A stretch of 64,000 bases of DNA from Pseudovirgaria hyperparasitica (taxonomy: Eukaryota > Ascomycota > Dothideomycetes > Acrospermales > Acrospermaceae): contig NW_022985562.1 of NCBI RefSeq assembly GCF_010093815.1, forward strand, positions 868,001 to 932,000. The letters are read 5' to 3'. Made by a program: the position numbers and the translations under genes. This document shows, piece by piece, positions 30,935-42,055 of this stretch. The notes below the pieces were generated by a model. That model made no database searches, was not told the DNA's origin, and saw only the letters and a program-made list of their open reading frames with translations. Each line of letters starts with the position of its first letter. Position 1 is the stretch's first letter.

Positions 30935-33413
30935 TTACATGCTTGGTGGGTTAGAAGTTTGGTTCGGGCCGGTCTGATTCATTGATAAGCCAGTTTGAGG
31001 TGGTTGAAAGGGACTTCTGTGAGAACGTCAGCGGTCGTGGGAGGACTGAACGAAATCTTCACTTACAGATTTAGGATTTGCATCCTTGGATGTCTACCAT
31101 TGCCTACGTTCTCTGTTGGTAGCCCTTGTCCTTGTAGTATAGTGACCGCGGTTTGTAATTCTCGAATTCGAGCGTCGAGCTGTTGCAAAAATTTATCAAC
31201 ACGTTGCTGGTAAAGACGGTCCATCTTTATTTTTTCCGCAAATTTGTTGTTTATCGTGCTTATGATGACGTTGTGTAGAGACGACGAGTCGATGTGGTTC
31301 AGGCGATACTCATGGTTTCTGACCTGTTCAAAATACGCAGTGACATCGTTGAGGATTTTCTTGTTTTCCTCCATCTTGACAATAGGAAGACTAGCGGCAA
31401 ACTCTCGAATCTTCTGTTCCACAACTTGCGTATCCACACCAGGTTGGTCCAACATCTGTCGTGATTCCTTCATGCGATCCACCTCATTTTTCACGAGGTC
31501 GATCTTCTCCCCCAGGTCGTTGAGCTTGGTAGCCGTTCTTCTTGCACTAATTTGTTCGTCTTGGGTCGTCTTCAAGGTTTCAGATATTGCATTGATGTCG
31601 CCTTGGCATGAGCCAAGCCTCTCTTGTATCGACACTGTATCCGCCTGCAACGTGTCGATAATTTTAAAGTATTCCTCCAGAGCTGATCGCATGTCTCGAC
31701 TATTCTCTGCAAATATCGTATCCATAGCTCCGCTGACTACATCAATAGTTTTGTTTACGAGCTCGTCTGGGTTCACGGGCATCCTTCCAGCCTCTTCATT
31801 CGAGCTGCCTGCAAGTAGTTTATCATAATGCAGATCTGTAAGGACGTCCTTAATCTTGGACTCTAAAGTTGCAGTGTTACCCTCAAGCTCTGAGCCTAGT
31901 TTAGCCTCCACGTGACTGATTTTAGCCCCTTGAGAGGTGACTAAACCCTTTAGTTTCTGGAAGTCGTTTCGTATTTCCTCATGATGTTCCTTGACGTGCT
32001 TCTCAGCATCGTTTGTCTGCTTCTTTATCTGGTTGGTTTCCTTCTTAAGATCCAGAAGTTCATTTAACATCTTCTTACGGGCCTCAGACGAAACCTTTAA
32101 TTCTTCGGATACGATAGACCGTGTTTGTTCGTCGAGTTTCTTAATCCTTCTTTCAATATCAGACATTCTTTTGCTCGTCTCGAAAATTTCTTTAGTTGCT
32201 CCTTTGACAGTATCGTCAAGTCGACGGACGGTCTTCCCGTTCTCAGACAAAGTCTGATCGAAGGCTTCAACAGTCTTCGTCATGCTACGCTCGCATTCTT
32301 GGAACTTCTGATGACTTACTTCCTCGACCTTCGTCAGCATTTTCTGACTAGAGGCTTCGGATTCTTCCATTCTTGTCAAGATATTCTTGCTAGACACATT
32401 AAGCGAGGCGAAGTCTTCTTTAAGTGCTTTTATCTCACTACGAGCCTTCATGAGACTAGCTGCGTCTTTTTCGCGTTCGTCTTTCATCTCATCTAGAGCT
32501 CTTATCGCGGCAACATGTTGTTCAAACAGTTCCCGGTTTGCGTCTTTTGACTCTGCATTCTGCTTCATCAGCTCGTCATACTTCTTGTCCAATTGGGTGA
32601 CTTTGTCATTCAAGCATTTTAGATCTGCAGCTTTGAGTTCATGTTGGTCGAAGTCTCGACGTACGTCCGCGAGAATCTCCTGGTGCAAGGCCTTTGTGTC
32701 CAGCAGGTCGATACTTTTAGTCCTGCTGACTTCTGCGGCTCGATTCGAAGGCCGGAGAAATTGTTCAAGCGTGGGGTGCTCCTGCATCTTCTTTTCCCAA
32801 TGATCTAAAGTTTTCTTCTTGCTCCCAAGCTTACGGTAGGCTTTCTTCTCAGTCTCCTCTTTAGTCATCAGGAGTTGAGGATAACTCTTGTGACGCTCCC
32901 TAGAGGTTTGCAATTCCACCTTTGCCCTCTTATGCTCTTCTAGAGCATCATCATATTCAATAGATGCTTTTGTTGCTGCTTGAAAGACTTGTAGAAAAGC
33001 CAGATCGTCAGTCAGCTTTGCGGTTGCTACCACAGGGCCTTTTTGATTGTTTCGTGGGGCTGGCAGATCGTAGGAGGCTAGCACCGGCTGAGGAGGTGAT
33101 GTGACTTTCGACTGAAAGTTTTGTGGAGACGCTGCCGCTTCTCGTTGTGTTTGAGGTTGTGCAGCTCGGGCTTGAGGTTCAGGTCCTTCTTGGGCTTCTT
33201 GTTGCGCGTCTCCCAGTCTTTGTGTTGGGCGATTGGAAGCGATTTCAGGCCTATATGGAGACCCAATTCCTTGTGTGTTCTATCGATAACTCGATTAGCC
33301 CTTCTAAAATTTGACATGACGTAGGCTCCTACCACAGTTCTAGGCATCTTGTTTGGGTGATCAGAGTGCGGAGGGCTGCGTATCCGGCGCTTTGCGCTGC
33401 CTTGACCGCTCAT
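30935..33413 (-). CDS. Long coiled-coil protein (791 aa)
   Basis: Three exons (33333-33413, 31067-33279, 30935-31016) with 53- and 50-nt introns; both keep phase, and the first contains a GCTAATC branch-like site. The N terminus is basic and Pro-rich (MSGQGSAKRRIRSPPHSDHP, SPYRPEIASNRP). From about residue 110 nearly all the rest is a heptad-patterned Lys/Glu-rich coiled coil with short breaks (for example LNDKVTQLDKKYDELMKQNA, ELLDLKKETNQIKKQ). It ends in a Pro/Gln-rich tail, LSPFQPPQTGLSMNQ. The architecture resembles structural or tethering proteins of the cytoskeleton, spindle or chromosomes, but no family motif is visible and none is assigned. Confidence 0.8.
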
Positions 33414-33547
33414 TGTAACTCGTCGTTCCTTGTAGCTGTTGAGACGGACAGCTTCGTCGATTATGGGATGAGTAGCACCCGGACCTGCGAAATTCTGTGA
33501 TAGACGACCATGTACCACAACATATATTGTGGTGACACGCGCTGGTT

Positions 33548-33790
33548 ATGGATCTGCTTCAGACGGAACAATTGCACCAACAAGAAGCTTTGAGCCAGGT
33601 CGTCATTTGGTTTTTGGAGGAGGCAGCTTGTGCTTCGATTGAGCTCAAAGGCAGATTTGACTTAACCTCTGTCCAAATTCCAGACGTAGACAAGACCGTG
33701 ATACCACTGTTGCTCAGGAAATTGGCTCGGTTGAACAGCGCAATGTCCTCGCGTATAAGGAAATATAATATTTATCGTGAGCAAGGATGA
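33548..33790 (+). CDS. Possible small protein (80 aa), unrecognised
   Basis: An ATG-started ORF divergent from the coiled-coil gene, with 134 bases between starts. The sequence (MDLLQTEQLHQQEALSQVVI to RKLARLNSAMSSRIRKYN) looks amphipathic-helical and has balanced composition, so it may be real. There is no domain I recognise, and chance cannot be excluded at this length. Confidence 0.35.
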   Translation: MDLLQTEQLHQQEALSQVVIWFLEEAACASIELKGRFDLTSVQIPDVDKTVIPLLLRKLARLNSAMSSRIRKYNIYREQG

Positions 33791-34679
33791 GCAGGGTAGA
33801 GCACGTTGAACGAATATAAGTTCAAGACGCGAAGCACTGGCTACTAAAGTAAACATAAGCTCACGCGGGCATAGCAACGCGTTGTGGTGTGGACAATCGA
33901 CGTGAAAAGTGAAAATAGAAGAAAGCCAAGTGAATCAAAGCAGCATGTGTAAGTGGCAAAAGAAACATTCAAACCAATCAAACAAACAAGCTTCGCGCTA
34001 CGCTTGGGCCCGGCTGAAGTACAGTATCTAGTGCACGGTGCACTCTTGCACCTGCCTTGCTCACTCGATTCTCGACTTGTTGGATTCAGACGTGCATATA
34101 ATGAGACTTAAAAGTTCAGCTGTGATGGTCCGTGCGCGGTTCAGTTGAAAAACTAGAACTTCCAGCTCCACGTGATATGGTTCTGACCCTAACCCTATCT
34201 CATTATCCCCTGTCGGCGCGGCACTAAAATATATGGCTCTAGGTGCAGCGTCTATGTCATGTATCTTTGGAATTTATCTAGTACGTGCGAGCATCGAGAA
34301 GAAAGGTATTATGTAGGTTAAGATGTTGATCACTCTGCTCGTTCTTAGCACCCTTACCAGCAAATTCACAATGCTGTGGCCCAAAGAGTCAAATTCTATC
34401 ATCCCATGTACTTTCCTTATATTGTGTGCTCATACCCGTCGTGGACGACCACGATATTTCCGGTTGCTTTTGAAATAGTTGGCATATATCATGCCGTTCT
34501 TTACGAAGCTATCTCGGGACCTTACAAACCACGTCTCCTTGGTCTCTCTGTACATTCGGCAATTTTGCACTCGCGACATGATGACCAACACCTCGTAAGA
34601 GAGGCTACATGGGCCCGTGGAACACATCAAAGATGCTGGATCCGGGAACCTTATAGGCTTTTGTGGTAAGTAACATCAG

Positions 34680-35420
34680 GATCTTAGACCAACGGCCCTT
34701 TGCGAATGATTATCATGCTTTATGGCAGTTAGAAAGAATTATAAAACTCCTTACTAATGAATCAGTACCTACTAGCCAGCTTCTCGTTATTTTAGGAGAC
34801 AGTTATTATATGTAAGCTAAGGTGCTAGTCAAGATTGATACAATATATATAAACATCACGATGGTGCGTTTTAAACTAACGAGATTGAGCAAGCTAAGAG
34901 CAGATGCGCCATCTTTGACTCTGTGATCTCATGCTCTGCAGCTCTTCATTCATAGTCAAGACTCGTCGGTCATAATATGACTCAGGACCAAAGATACCAA
35001 TACATACATGTTTCAACAATGCACTATCTAATTCCATGCAAGTAGTTGTTTCTTACAAGAACGCCACCCAGCTATACGGAGTTGTAGCCTGCGCTTACAT
35101 ACCACGCCAAAACTAGGCAAGATATAGATCCAATAGAGTTTATCTTCTATTGATTAAAACAATCGAACCTCCAGAATTAGTATTACTTATCCTTTTATGT
35201 ATTCTACTTAGGTTTAAGTTTACCATTAAGCTAGTAGAGTTGGATTCAATCATGAAGGCTTACAGATTGTCTATATAACCCATACAGCTAAGTAATTGGA
35301 ATAATAGCTATAAGTAAGCGAAGACCCTTAATTGAGGTTATGATTATTTTAGTAAGCGCCCGATCCTCCCTGATTAGTATTACTTAGTAGTGGCTCAAAG
35401 AAGTCCAATTGCGCTTGCTT
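34680..35420. repeat. Second TpA-rich, RIP-like relic tract
   Basis: TpA excess is again visible: about 8 TA to 4 AT in 34741-34800 and about 9 to 6 in 35161-35220, with low GC. No frame or terminal repeat identifies the parent element. The signal is weaker than in the 28.4-29.2 kb tract. Confidence 0.4.
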
Positions 35421-35502
35421 CGAGAAGAATTATAGAATCCCATCTCTGGTGTCCACCTAAAGACCGGATCTAGGGACATTCATCGCATCTTCATTCTTCA
35501 CC

Positions 35503-36639
35503 ATGTCCACAATTCCTCTCACAATAAACTGTCTCTGCGCCCTTCACACCTTTAGCACCTTAATCTCCCCCAGTAGCCTCCCTCTTCGCGCCACAGCCTG
35601 CCACTGTACATCATGCCGTCACGCAACCGGTGCCCTCTACACCAGCGACATCAACTGGCCACTCCCAGCCTCCCAAACCCCAAACATCACCGCGCTCTCA
35701 AGCTACGCGCTGTTCCCCACAATCAACATTCTATTCTGTGCAACCTGCTCGTCCCCATTGTTCTTCCACAAGCCCGCGTCAGACTGGCTCGGCGCATTCA
35801 CTGGCCAGCTGCGCAACGACCCGGACCTCGTACGTCTTGAAGACAATATTTTCGTCACAGATACCCGTGATGGCGGCGCGAGTGCTTGGCTTGGGAAATG
35901 TAATGCTGATGGGACAGTGGCGAGGCGGTGGAAGGGGCATATTGGCGGCGAGATGGTGCCGAATGACTGGCCTGGAGTGGCGGCACTCAAGGGCTCGTAC
36001 GAGCGAAACGATGTGCGGGAGCTGAGTGCGCGATGCCATTGTGGTGGTGTAGCGTTTACGATGGCGCAAGGGGAGTATGAAGGTACAGCGAGGGAAGCGT
36101 TGCCTTTCTTTGTAGACCCTGTGAGTAAGAAAAACTTGGGTGGGTTTGATGCTTGTGATACATGTCGGCAGAGCAGTGGAGTGGAGGTGTTCAATTGGAC
36201 GTTCTCGGAATTGTCGTATTTGAGATGTGCGGATGGTAATCCTGTGGCGAAGGACGTATTTAGTCTGAAAGACGCGGTAGATGGGAAGGACGCACGGTTG
36301 GGGACGCTGGCATATTTTGCGAGTTCTAAGGGCGTACAGCGGTATTTCTGCTCAAGATGCTCTGCGTGTGTGTTCTATGCCGTTGAAGATAGACCAGTTC
36401 TGGTAGATGTGGCGATCGGCCTGCTAGATGCGCCGGATGGGGCGAGAGGAGACAATTTCTTGGCATGGGCGTTTGGCAAGATTGGGCAGATACAAGATGG
36501 ACAGGGGGGTTGGCGAGAAGGGTTCCTGAAGAAGTCAGAAGAGGAGTGTGATGCGTGGAGAGAAGAGATAGGATATCCAAAAAATTGGAGAAGAGTGGAA
36601 CGGGAGGCGGCCGAGAAGAGGGGTGAGAAGTACTACTGA
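35503..36639 (+). CDS. Protein with two GFA (CENP-V/glutathione-dependent formaldehyde-activating) domains
   Basis: Single exon, 378 residues. The first GFA unit shows CLC (residues 10-12), CHCTSC (residues 33-38) and FCATC (residues 75-79), the CxC...CxCxxC...CxxC zinc pattern. The second shows CHCGG near residue 183, a shortened CDTC near 222 and FCSRCSAC near 285. The second site therefore lacks one of the usual clustered cysteines. GFA-fold proteins bind zinc and are mostly of unknown activity; the founding enzyme joins glutathione and formaldehyde. Fungal double-GFA proteins are usually called glutathione-dependent formaldehyde-activating family by homology only. The C-terminal 90 residues are charged and outside the fold. 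Confidence 0.87.
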   Translation: MSTIPLTINCLCALHTFSTLISPSSLPLRATACHCTSCRHATGALYTSDINWPLPASQTPNITALSSYALFPTINILFCATCSSPLFFHKPASDWLGAFTGQLRNDPDLVRLEDNIFVTDTRDGGASAWLGKCNADGTVARRWKGHIGGEMVPNDWPGVAALKGSYERNDVRELSARCHCGGVAFTMAQGEYEGTAREALPFFVDPVSKKNLGGFDACDTCRQSSGVEVFNWTFSELSYLRCADGNPVAKDVFSLKDAVDGKDARLGTLAYFASSKGVQRYFCSRCSACVFYAVEDRPVLVDVAIGLLDAPDGARGDNFLAWAFGKIGQIQDGQGGWREGFLKKSEEECDAWREEIGYPKNWRRVEREAAEKRGEKYY

Positions 36640-36885
36640 GATGTTTCTGTACGTCTGGAAAGTGCAAATTAAACAGTACTTATCATGTGCTATGGGCATG
36701 CCGTGAAATGCAAACTAGAGAAACGTAATATACAGCGCAGCCTGGCCTCAGCCGGCGAAGAATAGAAGCCCTGCCATGCAGGTAGAAGATTGCAATCTGA
36801 AGTCTGAAATCAAATGCCGAGAAGAACCACCATACCAAAACACCTGTCATAATCAAAACTGAAGAACGAAGGCGGCAGCGTATGT

Positions 36886-37728
36886 TCAGCTGAAATATCC
36901 ACTTCCCCAGAACTTGCTCTTCGCAGGACCTACGGCGGAGATCGTTTTGTAAAAGATGTTGAAGCACTCCAAGTCCATGTAAGTAGGCTCAAAACTGGTA
37001 TCCCAATGTTTGCTGGCGTGTTCGAAGGCCTCCTGCGGCGTCCTTCCACCCTTTGGGAAGCCAGGGGTCGTAATTGCCAGGAACATGCCCTGCATTTCGT
37101 ACAGATCCACGTTGTCTTCGACTGTGTCACACATTGACTTCCATGCCAAGTCAAGACACTCATCCCAAGGGTTTATTGACGCAAGGGTAAACTCTGATGG
37201 CCATTCCACCTCCAAGGGTTGACTGAAAGGTTCAGGCCAAGTCTTTGGGTTCTTTTCATGAAGCCGTTTGCCGGCAGCCACGCTGTCGTGTTTCATGGCA
37301 TTGTACTGCTTGGGTACACGTGGAATACCGCGTTTGCCATCCCAGCCCTGTCGCCACGCCTGCTCGAACGCAGGTCTCACGACGAGATCGTGCCATTTCC
37401 TGAGGAATTCGTCGTCGGTACGTATATCGCGGTCAGCGTGTGGGAAGATGACGTAGACTTTGGCGCGTGTAAGGGTGCTTGATCCAATGTACAGAGCCCT
37501 CTTCTTCAGACCACCATCCTTCTCTTTTGCCGGTTCGTGGTAGAGGGTTTTGTGTAGTCGCTCACTCTCCTCAGGAGACAGTTTCGGGGCAGCCCATGAC
37601 GTGCAGAACCATCGAAGATCTTTGATAGCGGCAAGACTTTCAATTCGAGCACAGGCACCGTCGACCACATGAGTGGATCTCGCCACTGAGAAGAAGTCTC
37701 CAAATCTTATCGGCTCGTTGGTAGACAT
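36886..37728 (-). CDS. Uncharacterised fungal protein (280 aa)
   Basis: A single intact exon of 280 residues from a good ATG (MSTNEPIRFGDFFSVARSTH). It has no signal peptide or membrane segment and is rich in Trp, Pro and Lys. Likely structural blocks are KWHDLVVRPAFEQAW near residue 130 and YEMQGMFLAITTPGFPKGG near 220. The style recalls lineage-expanded ascomycete proteins of unknown role. I cannot name the family. It converges with the GFA gene, with 246 bases between. Confidence 0.65.
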   Translation of the reverse strand: MSTNEPIRFGDFFSVARSTHVVDGACARIESLAAIKDLRWFCTSWAAPKLSPEESERLHKTLYHEPAKEKDGGLKKRALYIGSSTLTRAKVYVIFPHADRDIRTDDEFLRKWHDLVVRPAFEQAWRQGWDGKRGIPRVPKQYNAMKHDSVAAGKRLHEKNPKTWPEPFSQPLEVEWPSEFTLASINPWDECLDLAWKSMCDTVEDNVDLYEMQGMFLAITTPGFPKGGRTPQEAFEHASKHWDTSFEPTYMDLECFNIFYKTISAVGPAKSKFWGSGYFS

Positions 37729-39641
37729 TGCTAATGTTGTAGAGTTGAGACGTTTGTTATGCGGGGAGGCAGTTTGAAAGAAAGTCTACAATTGCTCGCC
37801 TGAAGCTGCTGTGATATATGATGTATGGTGTAGACGTATTTGCTGTTCAGGTCTTATGATTCAGTATATCGACTGACGTCTCAGATATGCTTGTGAAGGT
37901 AGTTTTGTTGATCGTTGCGCCGTGATCCAATGCTAAAAGAGTGACTGAAAGACAAAAAACGAGTGCTTGACGAAAATGACTGGACAAAGCAAGGAACAGC
38001 AAGGGATAGCAGTGAGAAAAGGATGCGAAATAGGAGATTACCCTCATATAACGACAGCTGTTGATCTCACCGGATCCCCTCAGTGCGATCGGCCCGTGTG
38101 CTGCATTGCATCTGCATGATGGTCTGGTAAGATAGAACAACCTGTGTCAAGCCACTCTTGTTTACCATTCAGCATTTCGCCCTCAAACCTGAGCTCAGGA
38201 TCCTATGAGTGACCATATATCACCGACTTTCAGTGACTGTTATTATATCGTTCTGATCAAGAGACTTCTCAGAGCATCGCTGAGATGTGTTCGAAACTTG
38301 GGATGCAAGTTGACACGTCTGTATGTCCGTGCCAAGAGATGAAAGCGGCGGCGAAAGGAGATGTACTGCATCTATGCATATTGCCGGTTCTTTCCGTGAA
38401 GAAGCGCCTCCAATTGACCAGGTCCGCCGTAAGTAGCGGACAAGCTGACAGATTGATCAATGGCTGTAATTCATATAGATATGGCATATAACGACACTTC
38501 TCATATCACGGCCTTCTTCTTGGGTTCCATCGCAGTGAAAACAAAGCAACAAACTGTCGTCCAAATTGTAGCTTGTATGACAAGTGAGGTTGTCAAAATC
38601 TCCGAAGTGACATGTCAGATGAGTGTCAGCCCCTGAGGAGAGGTACAAATGAAGTAATTTGATAGTGAAGGAGATGGCAGCAATCTTAGTCTATGATCGT
38701 GAGATGATACAGGCGAAATACAGGGTCACAAGGCAAAGGAGGTAGCTATCAATGCATGAGTCGAGATGCCAAACGATTACCCCATAAGCGAGCGACATGG
38801 TGTCGATCGGGATCAACAAACAGATGAATGTAGTGGTGTTGAAAAGCTGGGAAGTGAGGGGCCTGGGAACTTTGACAGGGAGCTGGCACACTACATTGGG
38901 GCAAGCTGGGGGGCAGAGTTCGGGGAAGGACAGCCCAATTTAGGCCAGGGGAAGGCCTAAAAGGGCCCCTGTTGGTATAGATTTGGGTGGTACTGGGTCA
39001 TGGACCGGGCCTGTGGGCGCCCACCCCGCCCCACCCCGGGGCCTGCAGCCGCCGATCCAAAGAAAAAGGCGCCCGGTCCAGCCTCCAGCCCGCCCATCCG
39101 ATCCCGATTCATGCCTGTTCCTGTCACCTGAACTGTCAGTGTCAGTGTGTCAGTGTCAGCGTCGGTGTCTTCTGCATTCAACCAATCGATCTGCTTCACC
39201 GCTTTCTATCCAGCAGATCGATTGAGCGTGCGATCGGACACCATGAACGTACCTAAACCAAGACACAGCCACGACGAGAGTGCAGTGGACTCTGGCCTGC
39301 ACCCAGCCCCGGTCTACACTTACATCCACGCTGCTCGTCATCTCCAAAGGGCGAAGCACGAGCTGAAACTGCGTGTCGTTGCAGCGTGCTGTGTTGTCAC
39401 CACACGGAACCTCCCCACCACCTCTTCCTGCACGCTACTGACCCAATCGCGATGCAGCCGCTGTGTAGAATGACAATCAGCTAGGCTGCCTCAGTCTCAC
39501 TAGACGTTGCTTCTTCCTTCGCTTGCGACACTACGTCACAAGATCTCGTTCACGACTTTCCACCTCGATCCTCGTCTGCCGACTCACCACCATTACGCTC
39601 CTCCCAAAGTCGACGACGTCTAGATGTGCCTGTAGAATTCA
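37729..39641. other. Divergent intergenic region with GC-rich block
   Basis: About 1.9 kb between two divergent genes. A strongly GC-rich block at about 38880-39110 (runs such as ccccgccccaccccggggcc) stands out from the surroundings and is followed by a CAGTGT-type repeat. The other ORFs are short. This may be promoter or 5' leader of the gene starting at 39642. Confidence 0.4.
39133..39170. repeat. Short (GTCAGT)n-type tandem repeat
   Basis: Imperfect copies of tgtcag/cagtgt run for about 38 bases, roughly 480 bases upstream of the next plus-strand start. Confidence 0.75.
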
Positions 39642-40839
39642 ATGAGCGTCGTCAGCATAAGCACCCTTCAGGATGCTCTTCCCGAACCGGGACCCTCGCT
39701 GTCCGTTCTGATCGCATCGCTTGCCGATGCCTTCGCATGCGCCGCGGACCTTTACAGAGCCCTAAGAGAAAGGGAAGAGGGAGGCTGGAAAGAGATTGAG
39801 CGCATCAAAAGGCTTCCTCATCGTGAAGAGCGTGTGATAGAGCGAATCGAAATTCGTCCTCTGGACGGAGCTGGGAGAGAAAAGCGGGACAGCGCTTTGG
39901 GGGATGCTGATGAAGAATCAATCCACGAGAGTGCTGTCCTTGTACGGAAGGAATTGGATCATGGCACGCGCGAGGTTGGACAACAGTATGCCGTAGGAGA
40001 TGGTGTGTTTTATCGTCAGTGTGTGAACGGGGGTGCTAATCACACGTCCAGCACAAGCCCATACGCAGATTCAGGCTGAGATCATCGCGCTACAACAGAT
40101 AACCATAGATATATACGCCAACTTTTTCGGGCGGTATGGCAAGGAGCGTCCGATTGCACAACACATAGCCATGTTAATGTCGAGAGTACGAAATACTCGC
40201 ATGCGCGCCGTCGAAGCACTTACAAACCAGTACCACCGCATGTACATTCCTCCACCTCAAATACCCGCGCCAGTCATACATACTAGAGATCTATCACCCG
40301 TGTTGGATCCACCAAGGCTACATGCATCATCGTTGCGAAGTGCATCCGAAGATACGCAGATAGTCCAGGTGCAAAGGCAGAGAAGCGTGCGCGGCCAGGT
40401 AATGCGTAAGGAGTCAGACATGATAACTACGATGTCCGGACCGACATCGATCATATCGAATGTGAATCGCCACAATCTCTTTTGTCTTTATGCGATCGAC
40501 CTACAAGACCACAAATCACAACCATTGGCTGATGCCTTCTTCCCAGAGGGCGACGGCCGCTGTCCCTACTGCTCTCTATACATTCGTAGCAGCGCTGGAA
40601 AGTCATGGGAGGTATTCAAGGACTCAGATGTACGCGGCAAGGAGAGGAAGTTTCACATTGATAGCCGATTTGTGGTCAAGAGTCACAGAGAAGGCGGCGG
40701 ATTTGCTTGTGTACTATGCAGCCAACGGCGCGAGGCGGACACTGTAACAGAGGATATCTTATCGTTGATTGATCATGTATGGGTTGACCATACGGCTGAA
40801 GAGTACGCGAAGGAGATCGACATCAAGGAGGTCGTATAA
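39642..40839 (+). CDS. Coiled-coil protein with C-terminal C2H2-like zinc region (382 aa)
   Basis: Two exons (39642-40002, 40052-40839) with a 49-nt intron; the donor GTGTGT is the only one nearby that keeps phase, and GCTAATC is a good branch site. The N-terminal third is an acidic/basic helix (ALREREEGGWKEIERIK) continuing into QIQAEIIALQQITIDIYANF. A disordered linker follows. The C terminus has CPYC near residue 291 and FACVLC near 344, followed by a DHVWVDH pair, giving a CxxC-x18-H-x4-H spacing like a long C2H2 finger. A nuclear or nucleic-acid role is possible but not shown. Confidence 0.72.
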
Positions 40840-40967
40840 GTTAGGCTCAGAGCAAGCAATCAATTACTTCACTCCACAGGTCTCTCTGGTATACTGTCCT
40901 AATAGGCTTCTTTCACAAGTGGTAGGTCACGTATGAGCGATCAATCTCGTATTACTCTTGTTCTTCA

Positions 40968-41673
40968 TTATCTCTGCATCGTACTTGTCACGCACTCTAA
41001 ACAGCACCGCTCGTCCCCGAGAACCGAACACGTATCACATACATGCCGTCCGCATGACCGGCACGCGAACGTTCCCCCAGACGCCATATCGATGTCCATC
41101 TCCATCATTTCCTCCACGACCAAAGCCTGATCGCAGTCCTCGCAATGTTGCTGCTGCCCGAAGCTCACTGTGTGCATTGAAGCCAACCTCGGGGCCTCTT
41201 TTGGTAGTGCCCAGAAACTATGAAGAGTAGATTTCTGTGCAGCATTGCTGAGGCGTGGTTGGAGTTGTGGCTGGGAGACGACGGGCGCAGCATCCGGGAG
41301 ATGTTTTTGCGCGTCGAAGAGTTTGCTTATTGTTGTTTCTACATATATTGTTAGATGCTGCTTCTTATGATTGTCTTGGATATCAGAGGCTAGACATACC
41401 ATGCACTATTTCCTGCTTCGGTCTGTTGTCTCTATGTCGCTTCCGCGTCCGGCTTCCCAAATCGGAGGCGCTGATCCGTGATGTGTGTTGCGACGCTCCC
41501 CATTGTGCAAACGGCAAGCTTCGGATCGGTTGGTCTATGTCCATGGCGAAAGGATTTGAGAAGCGCGGGAGAGGGGAGGGACTTTGTGAGGTGCGTGTCG
41601 AGTCTGTTGCGCGGCTGGAGACGGAGGAAGTAGGTGAGATTTCGAGGGATGAGCATTTGCGTTTGAGACCCAT
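40968..41673 (-). CDS. Small protein with C-terminal cysteine-rich zinc domain (214 aa)
   Basis: Two exons (41400-41673, 40968-41338), 61-nt intron, 214 residues. The N half is Ser/Thr-rich and basic (MGLKRKCSSLEISPTSSVSS). The centre carries STLHSFWALP, a short motif I associate with a conserved ascomycete family. The C terminus has CEDC, then FACRSCGRHVCDTCSVLGD and CCLEC: at least three CxxC pairs, enough for two zinc ions, as in RING, FYVE or zinc-ribbon folds. No function can be given. It converges with the coiled-coil/C2H2 gene, with 128 bases between stops. Confidence 0.75.
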
Positions 41674-42055
41674 TCTTGATGATTGCGATGTATGAATAGA
41701 TATATAAATAGATAGATTTATGTATACATGTATAGTCGATCAGTATGCTGGAAAGGATTCTGGAGTACTTATGTGTGCTTGTCTTGGGGTTTCTGGAGTG
41801 GTTGGGAAGATCCATCGTACTTCAGCCATGACGCGAGCGCGTGGTGGAGACGCGTCGGCGCGCTAGCGCGTAAGTGTATATATCTACCTTGCACTAGAAA
41901 ACTCAGAACCGACATCAAAACATAGTGGGATCGAAGATACGGTGGCTCTTGATGCTATTAGTCTCAAACCTGTACTTAAAAGGATAACTGTGGCAGGCGT
42001 CTTCAGAGAAAGGTCTCATTAAAAAAGTCCTACTCCAAGAACCCTCATTTTTAAA
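41674..42055. other. Intergenic region between two minus-strand genes
   Basis: 382 bases: the promoter of the zinc-domain gene and the 3' end of the NmrA-like gene. The first ~60 bases are AT-rich with tatataaatagatag. Nothing else recognised. Confidence 0.4.

Larger units (their letters stand above)
33414..35502. other. Gene-poor region between coiled-coil and GFA genes
   Basis: About 2.1 kb. It holds one small ORF (33548-33790) and a TpA-rich tract (34680-35420), each listed. Between them, 33800-34680 shows no coding signal. A short ccctaaccct run at about 34187-34196 resembles 1.5 telomere repeats, probably by chance. Confidence 0.45.

Noticed and set aside
34187-34196. Telomere-like ccctaaccct
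   Set aside because: Fewer than two repeat units; expected by chance in 64 kb.
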